From Luteimonas galliterrae (GTDB lineage: Bacteria > Pseudomonadota > Gammaproteobacteria > Xanthomonadales > Xanthomonadaceae): a DNA stretch of 64,000 nt. The notes beneath the pieces were generated by a model. That model did not search any database, had not been told where the DNA came from, and worked only from the letters and a program-made list of their open reading frames with translations. Of this stretch, positions 34,424-42,798 are shown piece by piece; the stretch's first letter is position 1, and each line of letters begins with the position of its first letter. The DNA lies in assembly GCF_023374055.1 (NCBI RefSeq), contig NZ_JAMBEP010000002.1, positions 248,001-312,000 of the forward strand, read 5' to 3'. Position numbers and translations under genes: made by a program.

Positions 34424-36328
34424 TTAGCTGCGTTCCAGCATCGGGGGCAGCGGGCAATGAAGCACGCTGCAGATCGTGCGCAGCAACTCGGCTTCAGCGA
34501 CGGTGACGCGATTGTCGTGGCTGACCGCCGCCGTGATCGCCTCCACCATCACTTGCTTGGCCAGCGGGTCGAGCGCGTCCAGCGGTTCCCACACGGCATC
34601 CAGCGCCAGCGCGCCTGCCGCAGGCGGCGCATAAGGCAAGTGGTCCCGCGGCAGCACGCGCTGCATGCCGGCCAGATAGGCGCGCTGCGCGTCGGCGGCG
34701 TTCTCGTGGCCGGCCTGGGCGACCACCGCCAGCAAGGTCGCGAACTCCTGCTTCACGTTGCCGGGCTTGCGCCTGCCGAAGCGCGCGTAGCGCGACGGGT
34801 CCAGCGATTCGCGCACCTGCACTTCCAACAGCCGGCCCAGGCAGTATTCGAACAGCGACACGCGGCCATCGGTATTGACCACCGCGTGCACCGTGTCCAT
34901 GAACGCATCGAGCCCGGGCCGCGGCCGCAGGCGCAGCACCGGGAAGGCCAACGCCGCCAGCGGCAGGCGCAGCATCGGATGCAAGGGATCGAGCCGCTCG
35001 ACCTTCAGCCGATCGGCAGCGGTCGCCGTGTCCGCGCCCAGCCTCGCCTGGATCTCGGTGCGTTGCTTGGCTTTCACTTGCGGCTCGGCGTCGAGCAGCA
35101 GGCCCAGCAGCAACGGAATCACTGCGTCGCGCTGCTTGGCCAGGTCGCGCAGGTCGTCCGGGATCGAGGCGACGATACTGTCGGCACGCCGGTAATCGTC
35201 CGGCGACGGACGCGCCACCTGCTCGGCCACCATCGGCGGAGTCAGACTCAATTCCGCAGCGGCGGCAGGCAGCAGCACCGGCGCGATGGGCAGCGGCGAG
35301 CGGCGCTCGGATGCCGCGCCGGAGGCCGGCGTTTCGTCGGAGGCGCTCGGCGGGTCCGCGCGCCAGCGCCTGCGCAGCTGCTCCAGATCGTCGGCGCGGA
35401 ACGACGGCTCCAGCGCCTGGATCCGCTGCAGCAGCGGCGGATGCGTGGCGAACAGGCCGGAGAAGCCGACGCCGTCGCCGAACAGCATGTGGCTGACTTC
35501 CTCGGCATCGCCGCGCTGGGCGAGCGCGGAGCCGGTTTCGCCGGCGGCGATCTTCTTCAGCGCGCCGGCCAGGCCCGATGTCTGGCGGGTGAATTGCACT
35601 GCGGACGCGTCGGCTAGCGATTCGCGGGTGCGGCTAACGCCGGCTTTGATCATGCGGCCGAAAAACAGGCCGATATAGCCGACCGCCAGCGCGACGAGCG
35701 CTGCGACCAGCACCGCGCCGGCGCCGCGGCCGCGGCCGCCGCCGTGCTGCAGGATCTTGCGGCCGATCAGGCCCAACATCAGGATCCCGAACAGCACGCC
35801 GATCAGGCGGATGTTGAGCCGCATGTCGCCGTTGAGCACGTGGCTGAATTCGTGCGCGATCACGCCCTGCAGTTCGTCGCGATTGAGTTGCTCGAGCGCG
35901 CCGCGGGTCACCGCGATGACCGCATCGGAAGGCGAATAGCCGGCGGCGAACGCGTTGATGCCCGCTTCGTGCTCCAGCACGTAAATCTTGGGCACCGGCA
36001 CGCCCGAAGCGATCGCGATCTCTTCGACCACGTTGCGCAGGCGGCGCAATTTGGTATCGGTAGCGCCCTCGGGCACCGGCACGCCGCCGAACTGCAGCGC
36101 GACCGATTCGCCGCCACCGCGCAACGAGGCGATGCGGTACAGCGAACCCAAACCGATGATGGCCAGCGTGACGATCGTGGTCAGCGCCAATCCTCCGGCA
36201 CCGCCGCCGAATACGACGAACATGGCCAGATCCACCGCCAGCACGATGCCGATCACCGCTAGCGAGAACAGCACGATCAGGCGCGTGGAAGTGCGCCGCG
36301 CGGCGGCCTGGCGTTCGAAGAAGTTCAT
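34424..36328 (-). CDS. M48 family metallopeptidase (HtpX-like) with extended C-terminal domain
   Basis: 634 residues, about twice the length of HtpX. Two transmembrane segments (~16-40, 47-66) precede the peptidase domain, whose zinc site is HEFSH at 159-163 ('DELQGVIAHEFSHVLNGDMRLN'). Two further membrane segments follow, then 'SLADASAVQFTRQ', where the Glu/Asp zinc ligand is expected. The C-terminal ~300 residues are a soluble extension with no name I can give. M48 proteins cleave misfolded membrane proteins. A LemA gene lies 157 bp upstream on the same strand, a common M48/LemA partnership. Confidence 0.88.
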   Translation of the reverse strand: MNFFERQAAARRTSTRLIVLFSLAVIGIVLAVDLAMFVVFGGGAGGLALTTIVTLAIIGLGSLYRIASLRGGGESVALQFGGVPVPEGATDTKLRRLRNVVEEIAIASGVPVPKIYVLEHEAGINAFAAGYSPSDAVIAVTRGALEQLNRDELQGVIAHEFSHVLNGDMRLNIRLIGVLFGILMLGLIGRKILQHGGGRGRGAGAVLVAALVALAVGYIGLFFGRMIKAGVSRTRESLADASAVQFTRQTSGLAGALKKIAAGETGSALAQRGDAEEVSHMLFGDGVGFSGLFATHPPLLQRIQALEPSFRADDLEQLRRRWRADPPSASDETPASGAASERRSPLPIAPVLLPAAAAELSLTPPMVAEQVARPSPDDYRRADSIVASIPDDLRDLAKQRDAVIPLLLGLLLDAEPQVKAKQRTEIQARLGADTATAADRLKVERLDPLHPMLRLPLAALAFPVLRLRPRPGLDAFMDTVHAVVNTDGRVSLFEYCLGRLLEVQVRESLDPSRYARFGRRKPGNVKQEFATLLAVVAQAGHENAADAQRAYLAGMQRVLPRDHLPYAPPAAGALALDAVWEPLDALDPLAKQVMVEAITAAVSHDNRVTVAEAELLRTICSVLHCPLPPMLERS

Positions 36329-36485
36329 CGGGTGCGATGCTCCTGCTCTTCCCTTCTCCCCTCGGGAGAAGGTGCCCGGAGGGCGGATGAGGGTTCGGCG
36401 AAGCTACGGCGATCGTGTTGCGTCGTCACTCCGCCGCACCCTCACCCCAACCCCTCTCCCAGCGGGAGAGGGACTAAAGCACTCC
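36329..36485. repeat. Intergenic repeat with GGGAGAGG/CCTCTCCC palindromes
   Basis: Between the LemA and M48 genes lies a copy of a repeat seen widely in proteobacteria: CTTCTCCCCTCGGGAGAAGG with 'GGCGGATGAGGG', then 'CCCTCACCCCAACCCCTCTCCC' and GCGGGAGAGGG. No gene is visible. It could form a hairpin between the two cistrons. Confidence 0.6.
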
Positions 36486-37085
36486 TCAGAACTCCACCTT
36501 CGGCGCCGCACGCACTTCGGCCTGCTTCTCTTCCGGGATCTCCAACAGTGCGGCGGGCGCGAAAGCGAACATGCCGGCGACCACGCTGGACGGGAACACC
36601 TCGCGCTTGTTGTTGTAGGCCATCACCGAATCGTTGAAGGCTTGGCGCGCGAATGCGACCTTGTTCTCGGTGCTGGTCAGCTCTTCGGTGAGCTGCATCA
36701 TGTTCTGGTTGGCTTTCAGGTCCGGGTAGGCTTCGGACACGGCCAGCAGCCGGCCCAGCGCGCTGTTAAGGGCGCCCTGGGTATTGGCCAGCTCGGCCAT
36801 CGCGGCCGGATCGCCGGGGCTGGCCTTGGCCGCCGCCAGGCCGGACACCGCGGCGCCGCGGGCGGCGATGACGGCTTCCAGGGTCTCGCGTTCGTGGCTC
36901 AGATAGCCCTTGGCGGTCTCGACCAGATTGGGGATCAGGTCGAAGCGGCGCTGCAATTGCACGTCGATCTGGGCGAAGGCGTTCTTGAACGCGTTCCGGG
37001 CCGTCACCAGGCCGTTGTAGATGCCTACCGCCCAAAATGCCAACACCACCACAATACCCAGCAGGATCAACAGAGTAAGCATCAA
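36486..37085 (-). CDS. lemA: LemA family protein
   Basis: 199 residues. A single N-terminal transmembrane helix (2-22) is followed by 'YNGLVTARNAFKNAFAQIDVQLQRRFDLIPNLVETAKGYLSHE', the LemA signature, and a helical coiled domain ending near 185. LemA proteins are membrane-anchored with a cytosolic helical domain and usually pair with M48 peptidases or TPM-domain proteins. AGGGGA lies 6 nt before the ATG. It leads the LemA-M48 pair and is divergent from the serine hydrolase gene. Confidence 0.92.
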   Translation of the reverse strand: MMLTLLILLGIVVVLAFWAVGIYNGLVTARNAFKNAFAQIDVQLQRRFDLIPNLVETAKGYLSHERETLEAVIAARGAAVSGLAAAKASPGDPAAMAELANTQGALNSALGRLLAVSEAYPDLKANQNMMQLTEELTSTENKVAFARQAFNDSVMAYNNKREVFPSSVVAGMFAFAPAALLEIPEEKQAEVRAAPKVEF

Positions 37086-37176
37086 AGTTCCCCTTGTTCA
37101 TGCAAAGTCCGTTTAATACCGATTAGTATCCGGCAGAAGACGGCTGAAGCCGCAGCATACGCAGGGGAGACCTCCG

Positions 37177-38568
37177 ATGAAAGGCAACCGCATCCGACCG
37201 CATCGGCGCCATTGGCGGATGGGTTTGGTCGGCCTGCTGTTGCCTTTGGCGCTGACGTCGGGGGCGCAGACGCCCCTGCGCTGGAACAGCGCTTCGCAGG
37301 GCGTGCAGCCGCCGCAAGCCACGACCTTGACGGTCGGCTCGCAAACGACCCAGCCGACATTCGCGACCCCGATTTCGCAGGTGCCCGCCGTGCCGCTGGC
37401 AGCGGGCTTCGACGTGCGCCAGTTCGAGGCCATCGCCCAGGAACTGGTCGCCAACCAGCGCGTACCCGGCTTGGCGCTGGCGATCGTCCAGAACGGCCGC
37501 GTGCTGTCCGCGCGCGGTTACGGCATCACCGACGTGCGCGCGGCCGAGCCGGTCGATGCGCATACCGTTTTCCGGCTGGCGTCGTTGTCCAAATCCTTCG
37601 CCGGCTCGATCACCGGCATGCTGGTCTCCGAGGGCGCGCTGCGCTGGGACAGCAAGCTGATCGACTATATGCCCGAGTTCCGGCTGGCCGATCCGACGGC
37701 CGCGCAGCGGCTGACCGTGGCCGACATCCTCAGCCACCGCGTCGGCCTCACCCACAACGCCTACGACCGCGACATCGAGCGCGACGCCGACTACCGCAGC
37801 CTGCTGCAGAAGCTGGCCTACGCGCCGATGAAGTGCGCGCCGGGCGAATGCTATGCGTACCAGAACGTGGCCTTCAGCACGATCGGCGATATCGTCTTCG
37901 CCGCCACCGGCAATTTCTATAGCGAGACCGTGCAGCGCCGCATCTTCAAGCCGCTGGGCATGAACGACGCCAGCTACGGCCTGGAGGGCATCGAAGCCAG
38001 CGCGCGCTGGGCGCGGCCGCACGTGCGCGCGCGCGGCGGCTGGGTGTCGCTGACGCCCAAGCCCACCTATTACCGCGTGCCGCCCGCGGCCGGCGTCAAC
38101 GCCAGCATCAGCGACATGGCGCAGTGGCTGCTCGCGCAGACCGGGCACCGCCCCGACGTGCTGCCGGCACCGCTGCTGGCGACGCTGCATGCGCCGCTGA
38201 TCGATACTCCGGGAGAGCTGCGTGGTTCGCCCTGGCGCCGCGAGCGTGTGTTCTCGGCCGGCTACGCGCTGGGCTGGCGCGTGTACGACTACGCCGGCCA
38301 CGAAGTGGTCTTCCACGGCGGCGCCGTGCAGGGCTATCGCGGCATGATGGCGCTGCTGCCCGAGCGCGATCTGGGCATCGCGATCCTCTGGAACAGCGAG
38401 AGCTCGCTGCCGTCAGGCTTGCTGCCGACTATTCTGGACAGCGCGATCGGCCTGCCGGCCGTGGCCTGGATCGACCTGGGTCCGCAGCGGCCCGACACGA
38501 TGATCGCCGGCCGGCCGGCGCCGGCCGCCGGCGTGGACTCATCCACTTCCGAAGCCGCGCCCGACTGA
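37177..38568 (+). CDS. Serine beta-lactamase-like hydrolase (class C / esterase family)
   Basis: 463 residues with a signal/anchor sequence (~14-31). The S-x-x-K motif is S136-L-S-K139 ('FRLASLSKSFAGS'), the Y-x-N is Y228-Q-N230, and the KTG-equivalent is H380-G-G. This arrangement is typical of the Beta-lactamase family (PF00144), which includes EstB-like esterases and D-amino-acid hydrolases; His-Gly-Gly instead of Lys-Thr-Gly points away from true AmpC. A GGGGAG element precedes the ATG. It is divergent from lemA. Substrate unknown; antibiotic resistance should not be assumed. Confidence 0.87.
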   Translation: MKGNRIRPHRRHWRMGLVGLLLPLALTSGAQTPLRWNSASQGVQPPQATTLTVGSQTTQPTFATPISQVPAVPLAAGFDVRQFEAIAQELVANQRVPGLALAIVQNGRVLSARGYGITDVRAAEPVDAHTVFRLASLSKSFAGSITGMLVSEGALRWDSKLIDYMPEFRLADPTAAQRLTVADILSHRVGLTHNAYDRDIERDADYRSLLQKLAYAPMKCAPGECYAYQNVAFSTIGDIVFAATGNFYSETVQRRIFKPLGMNDASYGLEGIEASARWARPHVRARGGWVSLTPKPTYYRVPPAAGVNASISDMAQWLLAQTGHRPDVLPAPLLATLHAPLIDTPGELRGSPWRRERVFSAGYALGWRVYDYAGHEVVFHGGAVQGYRGMMALLPERDLGIAILWNSESSLPSGLLPTILDSAIGLPAVAWIDLGPQRPDTMIAGRPAPAAGVDSSTSEAAPD

Positions 38569-38587
38569 CCCGCTCCGCTCGCTCTTC

Positions 38588-38682
38588 GTAGGAGCGGCTT
38601 CAGCCGCGAGCTCTTGCTCTGTTTTCGTCGCTGCGGGCAAAAGCTCGCGGCTGAAGCCGCTCTTACAAAAGCCGGCTCCTAC
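38588..38682. repeat. REPIN, GTAGGAGCGGC family
   Basis: GTAGGAGCGGCTTCAGCCGCGAGCT at 38588 faces AGCTCGCGGCTGAAGCCGCTCTTAC ending at 38666. A residual GCCGGCTCCTAC ends at 38682. It sits between convergent genes. Confidence 0.85.
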
Positions 38683-38695
38683 AAAGATCCGCCAA

Positions 38696-38732
38696 TAAAA
38701 AACTCTCCCCCGCCTGGGCGCGGAGGAGAGTC
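38696..38732 (-). terminator. Intrinsic terminator of the H1-like gene
   Basis: Stem ACTCTCC / GGAGAGT with an inner CCGC/GCGG stem, followed on the minus strand by a T run (TTTTTTATT). It lies 38 bp past the stop of the H1-like gene. Confidence 0.8.
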
Positions 38733-38769
38733 TGTATTACGGCTAATCGGGTTTTCTTATTGGATCTGC

Positions 38770-39150
38770 TTAGATCATCGGAGCAGGCATGGCCGGCATG
38801 GTGGCCGGAGAAGCCTTCTTCGAACGACGGGCCGGCTTGCGCTTGGCCTTCTTGGCAGCCTTCTTCGCCGGCTTCTTCTTGGCGGCCTTCTTGGCGCGCT
38901 TCTTGGTGGCCTTCTTGGTCGCCTTCTTCGCGGCCTTCTTGGCAGGACGGCGCTTGGCGGCCTTCTTCGCGGTCTTCTTGGCCGGACGGCGCTTCGCAGC
39001 CTTCTTGGCCGTCTTCTTGGCAGCCTTCTTAGCCGGCTTGCGGGCTACTTTCTTGGCGGCCTTGCGGACGGTCTTGCGTGCAGCTTTCTTAGCGGATTTC
39101 TTCGCCGCCTTCTTGGCGGGGCGTTTCTTAGCAGCTTTCTTCATAGCCAT
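38770..39150 (-). CDS. Histone H1-like Ala/Lys/Arg-rich DNA-binding protein
   Basis: 126 residues, nearly all Ala, Lys and Arg. It is built from repeats of AAKK/PAKKTAKKAAKRR, with a short Ala/Pro/Met tail ('SPATMPAMPAPMI'). It resembles eukaryotic H1 C-terminal tails and bacterial H1-like proteins (HctB, AlgP, BpH1). It should bind DNA without sequence specificity and affect nucleoid packing. GAGGAG precedes the ATG. The coding DNA is itself a tandem repeat, so its length may vary between strains. A strong promoter and a terminator-like hairpin upstream (39316-39522) may affect its expression. Confidence 0.88.
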   Translation of the reverse strand: MAMKKAAKKRPAKKAAKKSAKKAARKTVRKAAKKVARKPAKKAAKKTAKKAAKRRPAKKTAKKAAKRRPAKKAAKKATKKATKKRAKKAAKKKPAKKAAKKAKRKPARRSKKASPATMPAMPAPMI

Positions 39151-39315
39151 GGGATGGCTCCTCGTCAGTGGACTATCGGATACAACTGCCCAGGGACAAC
39201 AACATCGCGGGAGTCGGACCCGCGACCAACCGCCGCTGCGCCAGGCGCAACGGGACGGATTTGTTAAGAGCCTGCATCGCTACATGCAGACCCCGGCGGA
39301 AGGTTCCGCCTGACG

Positions 39316-39487
39316 CAAAAACACCCGCGGCGCGGCTGGCGGCGCGGGTGTCGGGATCGGGTGCAATACGTTTTCGCGGGGAGACGAAGCCTGAGTCCAC
39401 CGTATAGAACGTCCGGGCGGAGCACTGTGTTTTGCTTCGTGTTTTCGATTTAATTCGACTCACTCGCTTCGGCAGGCAACGTCTGCT
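39316..39487 (-). ncRNA. Candidate small RNA or attenuated leader upstream of the H1-like gene
   Basis: A strong sigma70-like promoter on the minus strand (TTGACA at 39517-39522, TAGGTT at 39494-39499, 17-bp spacing) predicts a start near 39487. A 9-bp GC stem (ACACCCGCG / CGCGGGTGT, 39321-39351) followed by five T marks a terminator at about 39316. The predicted RNA is ~170 nt, and no convincing ORF with a Shine-Dalgarno lies in it. It could be an independent sRNA, or a leader whose terminator attenuates the H1-like gene that starts 166 bp further on. No known Rfam family was recognised. Confidence 0.45.
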
Positions 39488-39493
39488 GGGCGA

Positions 39494-39522
39494 AACCTAA
39501 TCACGGTTTTTTCCACTGTCAA
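39494..39522 (-). promoter_or_regulatory. Strong sigma70-type promoter
   Basis: TTGACA, a 17-bp spacer and TAGGTT on the minus strand. This is the best -35 box seen in the window, set in an AT-rich patch. Confidence 0.65.
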
Positions 39523-39870
39523 CACCCCCTGCGTAATTTTTTTCGCCTCCCCGGCCGCCCCGCTCGCCCGCTCGCGGCGCCGATCGGGCGCCGCACGATT
39601 GCATTTTCGGTCGCGTCGATCCGCCGCGCGCCGATCGCTTGTAACAAAAATGCTTTGTTTTAAGCGCTCTGCTTCGCACGCACCGCAGCCGCGCGCGTGG
39701 CGAGGCGCTCGGACCGCGATTGCTCGGAACGCGTCGCGCAACCGCCGCAACCCTTCCTGCGCACCCCTAAAAAAATTTTCGCGACGGGCCGATTTTTTGC
39801 CCCGCACAAGTCGATTTGCGCGAAATTGCGCGAACTTTTTCCGGACCGCGCACGTCTGCGCGGCGTGACG
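39523..39870. other. Gene-free stretch between the candidate sRNA promoter and the gcvH terminator
   Basis: About 350 bp with alternating very GC-rich and T/A-run segments (AAAAAAATTTT, GATTTTTTGC). Open frames here have no Shine-Dalgarno and skewed composition. I see no supported gene. Confidence 0.5.
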
Positions 39871-39906
39871 GAAAAAGAAAACCCGCAGCGTCGCCGCCGC
39901 GGGTTC
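39871..39906 (-). terminator. Intrinsic terminator of gcvH
   Basis: Stem AACCCGC / GCGGGTT with a GC-rich loop, followed on the minus strand by TTTTCTTTTTC. It lies about 50 bp after the gcvH stop. Confidence 0.75.
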
Positions 39907-39956
39907 GTCGGTTCGCGCAGGTCGCGGACGCAACGCATCCGGACCGGCGAGCGCGC

Positions 39957-40352
39957 TCAGTGGTCGTCTTCTTCCAGCAGTTCGGCGTAGTCGTCCGGGC
40001 CGAGCAGCTCGTTGAGCTGGTCCGGTTCCTCGGCCTCGATGACGAAGATCCAACCGTCGCCGTAAGCGTCCTCATTGATCGTCTCGGGCTTGTCGGACAG
40101 CGCGCTGTTGACCTCCACCACCTTGCCCGTCACCGGCGTGTAGACGTCCGAAGCAGCCTTCACCGACTCGACCACGGCGCATGCGGTGCCGGCTTCGACG
40201 CGATCGCCGACGTTGGGCAACTCCACGTAGACCAGATCGCCGAGCAGGCCTTGCGCATGGTCGGAAATGCCGACCGTGATCTTGCCGTCGCCTTCGACGC
40301 GGGCCCACTCGTGGGACTTCAGGAATTTCAGATCGCCGGGGATCTCGCTCAT
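39957..40352 (-). CDS. gcvH: Glycine cleavage system H protein
   Basis: 131 residues, normal length. The lipoyl attachment Lys is K65 in '[17 protein letters not shown]'. It also has '[33 protein letters not shown]' at the N terminus. It shuttles the aminomethyl group between GcvP, GcvT and lipoamide dehydrogenase in the cytosol. gcvT is nearby on the same strand, separated by an isomerase gene; gcvP is not in the window. Confidence 0.97.
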   Translation of the reverse strand: MSEIPGDLKFLKSHEWARVEGDGKITVGISDHAQGLLGDLVYVELPNVGDRVEAGTACAVVESVKAASDVYTPVTGKVVEVNSALSDKPETINEDAYGDGWIFVIEAEEPDQLNELLGPDDYAELLEEDDH

Positions 40353-40454
40353 CGGTGGCTCCGTGGTGCTGTCAACCGGAAAGTTCGGTCGGGGGTCGGG
40401 TGGGGCTTTAGTTTAGCGAAGGAATCGGCCGTCGCCACACAGAAAGAACGGCCG

Positions 40455-41072
40455 TCAGTGTGAAAGGTAAGGCGCGCGGCCGCTGACGATGGCATCGCGC
40501 AGCTGCTCGATCCGGTCCTGCCCCCAGAACGTTTCGCCCTGGTGGACGTAACCGGGCAAACCCGGAAGGTCGGCGGCGATGGCGTCCGCGGTGTTGGTCT
40601 GGTAACGCGTGGCGGCAGCCTCGCCATCGGCGGCCGCGAGCACGGCCGGCGCATCGTGGCCGGCGTCGCGCAACAGTTCGGCGATCACGGCGCGGTCGGC
40701 GATGTCGCGGTCCTGCGCCCAGACCGCGCGGAAGCCGGCATCGACATAACGCGACGCATCGGCGCCGGCTTGCGCCAGCGCGATCGCAGCGCGATCGGCC
40801 AGCGACGGATCCACCGGGAAGTAGCGCGGCTGCAGATTGAGCGGCAGGCCGCGCTGTTCGCGCCAGCGCTGCAGTTCGACCAGACGGTAGCGCTGCCGCG
40901 CCGGCGCGCGTTGGCCCAGCGGCAAGCCGCCGTTGGCGGCGAACAGTCCGAAGATGCGCACCGGGCGGTAGGCCAGCGTTACCCCGGTGTCGCGCGCCAT
41001 CGCCGTCACGGCCGCGTGGCCCAGGTAGGCGTACGGCGACAGCAGGCTGAAGTAGTAGTCGACGGTGGCCAT
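40455..41072 (-). CDS. 2-hydroxychromene-2-carboxylate isomerase (DsbA-like, kappa-GST fold)
   Basis: 205 residues with a DsbA-type thioredoxin fold. The N terminus 'VDYYFSLLSPYAYLGHAAV' carries the Ser/Pro active-site region of HCCA isomerases and kappa GSTs. The C-terminal 'GLPGYVHQGETFWGQDRIEQL' is the cis-Pro/'F.G.D' signature. It would isomerise a hydroxychromene acid using glutathione. No naphthalene-degradation genes are nearby, so its natural substrate is probably different. It lies between gcvT and gcvH on the same strand. Confidence 0.85.
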   Translation of the reverse strand: MATVDYYFSLLSPYAYLGHAAVTAMARDTGVTLAYRPVRIFGLFAANGGLPLGQRAPARQRYRLVELQRWREQRGLPLNLQPRYFPVDPSLADRAAIALAQAGADASRYVDAGFRAVWAQDRDIADRAVIAELLRDAGHDAPAVLAAADGEAAATRYQTNTADAIAADLPGLPGYVHQGETFWGQDRIEQLRDAIVSGRAPYLSH

Positions 41073-41085
41073 GGCGCCGGCGCCG

Positions 41086-42186
41086 TCAGATGCCTTCCTG
41101 CGGCTTGCCGTCGCGCACGAACGGGAACTTGACCACCCGCACCGGCACTTCGCGGCCGCGGATGTCCACGCGCACGTCGCCCGGCGCGCCGGCTGGCACG
41201 CGCGCGAACGCGATCGCCTTGCCGAGCGTGGGCGAGAACGTGCCGGACAGGATCTCGCCGTCGCCGTTGGCGGTCAGCACTTTCTGGCCGTGGCGCAGCA
41301 CGCCCTTCTCGTCCATCACCACGCCGATCATCTGCCGCGGCGCGCCGGCGGCTTTCTGCTTTTCGAGCACGCTGCGGCCGATGAAATCGCGGCCCTCGTC
41401 GAGCGCGACGGTCCAGGCCAGCGCGGCCTCGTAAGGCGATACGGTGTCGTCCATATCCTGGCCGTACAGGTTCATGCCGGCTTCCAGGCGCAACGTGTCG
41501 CGCGCGCCCAGGCCCGCCGGCTTGACGCCCGCGGCCAGCAACGCGTCCCACAAGGCGACGGCGCGGTCTTCGGGCACGACGATCTCGAAGCCATCCTCGC
41601 CGGTGTAGCCGGTGCGCGCGACGAACAGCGGCGCGCCATCGTTCGTGACCGCTTCGGTGGCGACGAACTTGCCGATCTTGCCGGCCGCGGCGGCGGTGTC
41701 GGGCGACAACAGGCCGATCACGCGTTCGCGCGCCGTCGGGCCCTGCACGGCGATCATCGCCAGCTCGGGACGTTCGGCGACTTCGACCGCGAACGGCGCC
41801 GCCTGCTCGACGATCCACGTCAGATCCTTGTCGCGCGTGGCGGCGTTGACCACCAGGCGGAAGAAATCCTCGGCCAGGTAATAGACGATCAGGTCGTCGA
41901 TCACCCCGCCCTGCGCGTTCAACATGCAGGTGTACAGCGCCTTGCCCGGCTTCTGCAGCTTGTCGACCGAGTTGGCGACCAGGTAGCGCAGGAATTCGCG
42001 GACGCGCGCGCCGCGCAGGTCGACCACGGTCATGTGGCTGACGTCGAACATGCCGGCATCGCGGCGCACTTGGTGGTGTTCTTCGACCTGCGAACCGTAA
42101 TGCAGCGGCATGTCCCAGCCGCCGAAGTCGACCATCTTGGCGCCGAGCGCGCGGTGGGCGTCGTTGAGAATGGTCTTCTGGGTCAT
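41086..42186 (-). CDS. gcvT: Glycine cleavage system aminomethyltransferase (T protein)
   Basis: 366 residues from the ATG at 42186 ('[38 protein letters not shown]'). A TTG 18 bp upstream is unlikely. GcvT signatures include '[13 protein letters not shown]', '[16 protein letters not shown]', '[30 protein letters not shown]' and a C-terminal '[11 protein letters not shown]'. It transfers the methylene group from H-protein aminomethyl-lipoate to tetrahydrofolate, releasing ammonia. No glycine riboswitch is visible upstream; a REPIN lies in the gap to NfeD. Confidence 0.97.
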   Translation of the reverse strand: MTQKTILNDAHRALGAKMVDFGGWDMPLHYGSQVEEHHQVRRDAGMFDVSHMTVVDLRGARVREFLRYLVANSVDKLQKPGKALYTCMLNAQGGVIDDLIVYYLAEDFFRLVVNAATRDKDLTWIVEQAAPFAVEVAERPELAMIAVQGPTARERVIGLLSPDTAAAAGKIGKFVATEAVTNDGAPLFVARTGYTGEDGFEIVVPEDRAVALWDALLAAGVKPAGLGARDTLRLEAGMNLYGQDMDDTVSPYEAALAWTVALDEGRDFIGRSVLEKQKAAGAPRQMIGVVMDEKGVLRHGQKVLTANGDGEILSGTFSPTLGKAIAFARVPAGAPGDVRVDIRGREVPVRVVKFPFVRDGKPQEGI

Positions 42187-42284
42187 TGCGGCGGTCTCTG
42201 GCAAAGAACGCCATTATCCCAGACCGCGCCGGCCGCCGCCTGCTTTGCGCTGCAGAGCGGGACTTGCCCCGCTGCTCTGCCTTT

Positions 42285-42361
42285 GTAGGAGCGGCTTTAG
42301 CCGCGAGCTTTTCGGCCAGCAGCGTATGACTGGAAGAGCTCGCGGCTAAAGCCGCTCCTAC
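42285..42361. repeat. REPIN, GTAGGAGCGGC family
   Basis: GTAGGAGCGGCTTTAGCCGCGAGCT at 42285 faces AGCTCGCGGCTAAAGCCGCTCCTAC ending at 42361. A single GTAG-less REP (GCAGAGCGGGACTTGCCCCGCTGC) precedes it at 42252-42275. Both lie between the NfeD stop and the gcvT start. Confidence 0.87.
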
Positions 42362-42363
42362 GA

Positions 42364-42795
42364 TTAGACGGCCTCGACCTGAAGGGTCATGCCTTCTGCG
42401 CCGACGATGCGCACCGTCGCGCCGGTCGGAAGATCGGGACCGGCCACATCCCAATAGGCATCGGCGATCTGCACGCGGCCGTGGCCCTGCACGATGCCGC
42501 GCTCCAGCGGCACCACCCGGCCTACCAGCGCGGCGGCGCGGCGGTTCAATGCCGGCTGGTCGCTCTGCCGCTCGCGGCCGCGGAACCATTTGCGGTAGAC
42601 CTGGATCGAGATGAAGCTGAGCACGATGAAGGCGGCGGCTTGCGCCAGCAACGGGATGCCGGGAATCAGCAACACGCCGAGGAAGACCACCACCGCCGCG
42701 AAGCCCAGCCACAGCATGAACGCGCCGGGCGCCATCGTTTCCGCGGCGAACAGCACCAAAGCCAGCGCCGCCCAGGTAAAGACGTCCCAACGCAT
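42364..42795 (-). CDS. NfeD family membrane protein
   Basis: 143 residues. Three to four N-terminal transmembrane segments (~5-70) are followed by a C-terminal OB-fold NfeD domain (about 85-143, 'RAAALVGRVVPLERGIVQGHGRVQIADAYWDVAG'). It starts 3 bp after the stop of the SPFH gene. NfeD proteins pair with stomatin/SPFH proteins and help organise membrane quality control. This is the short, protease-less form. E. coli YbbK (QmcA)/YbbJ is the parallel arrangement. Confidence 0.92.
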   Translation of the reverse strand: MRWDVFTWAALALVLFAAETMAPGAFMLWLGFAAVVVFLGVLLIPGIPLLAQAAAFIVLSFISIQVYRKWFRGRERQSDQPALNRRAAALVGRVVPLERGIVQGHGRVQIADAYWDVAGPDLPTGATVRIVGAEGMTLQVEAV

Positions 42796-42798
42796 GGC

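Noticed and set aside
37177-38568. Antibiotic-resistance (AmpC) reading of the serine hydrolase
   Set aside because: SxxK and YxN are present but the third motif is HGG rather than KTG, which fits the esterase/peptidase branch of the family better.
39200-39225. tRNA T-arm-like hairpin (GCGGG-TCCGACT-CCCGC, minus strand)
   Set aside because: The stem continues to 7 bp, no acceptor or anticodon arms can be folded around it, and no CCA end follows. Probably a coincidental hairpin in the H1-like gene leader.
39173-39463. 96-codon open frame starting with GTG upstream of the H1-like gene
   Set aside because: No Shine-Dalgarno, mixed low-complexity composition, and it runs through a terminator hairpin. 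A non-coding transcript fits better.
42187-42284. Possible glycine riboswitch upstream of gcvT
   Set aside because: The gap is short, contains a REP piece and a REPIN, and shows none of the conserved glycine-aptamer blocks.
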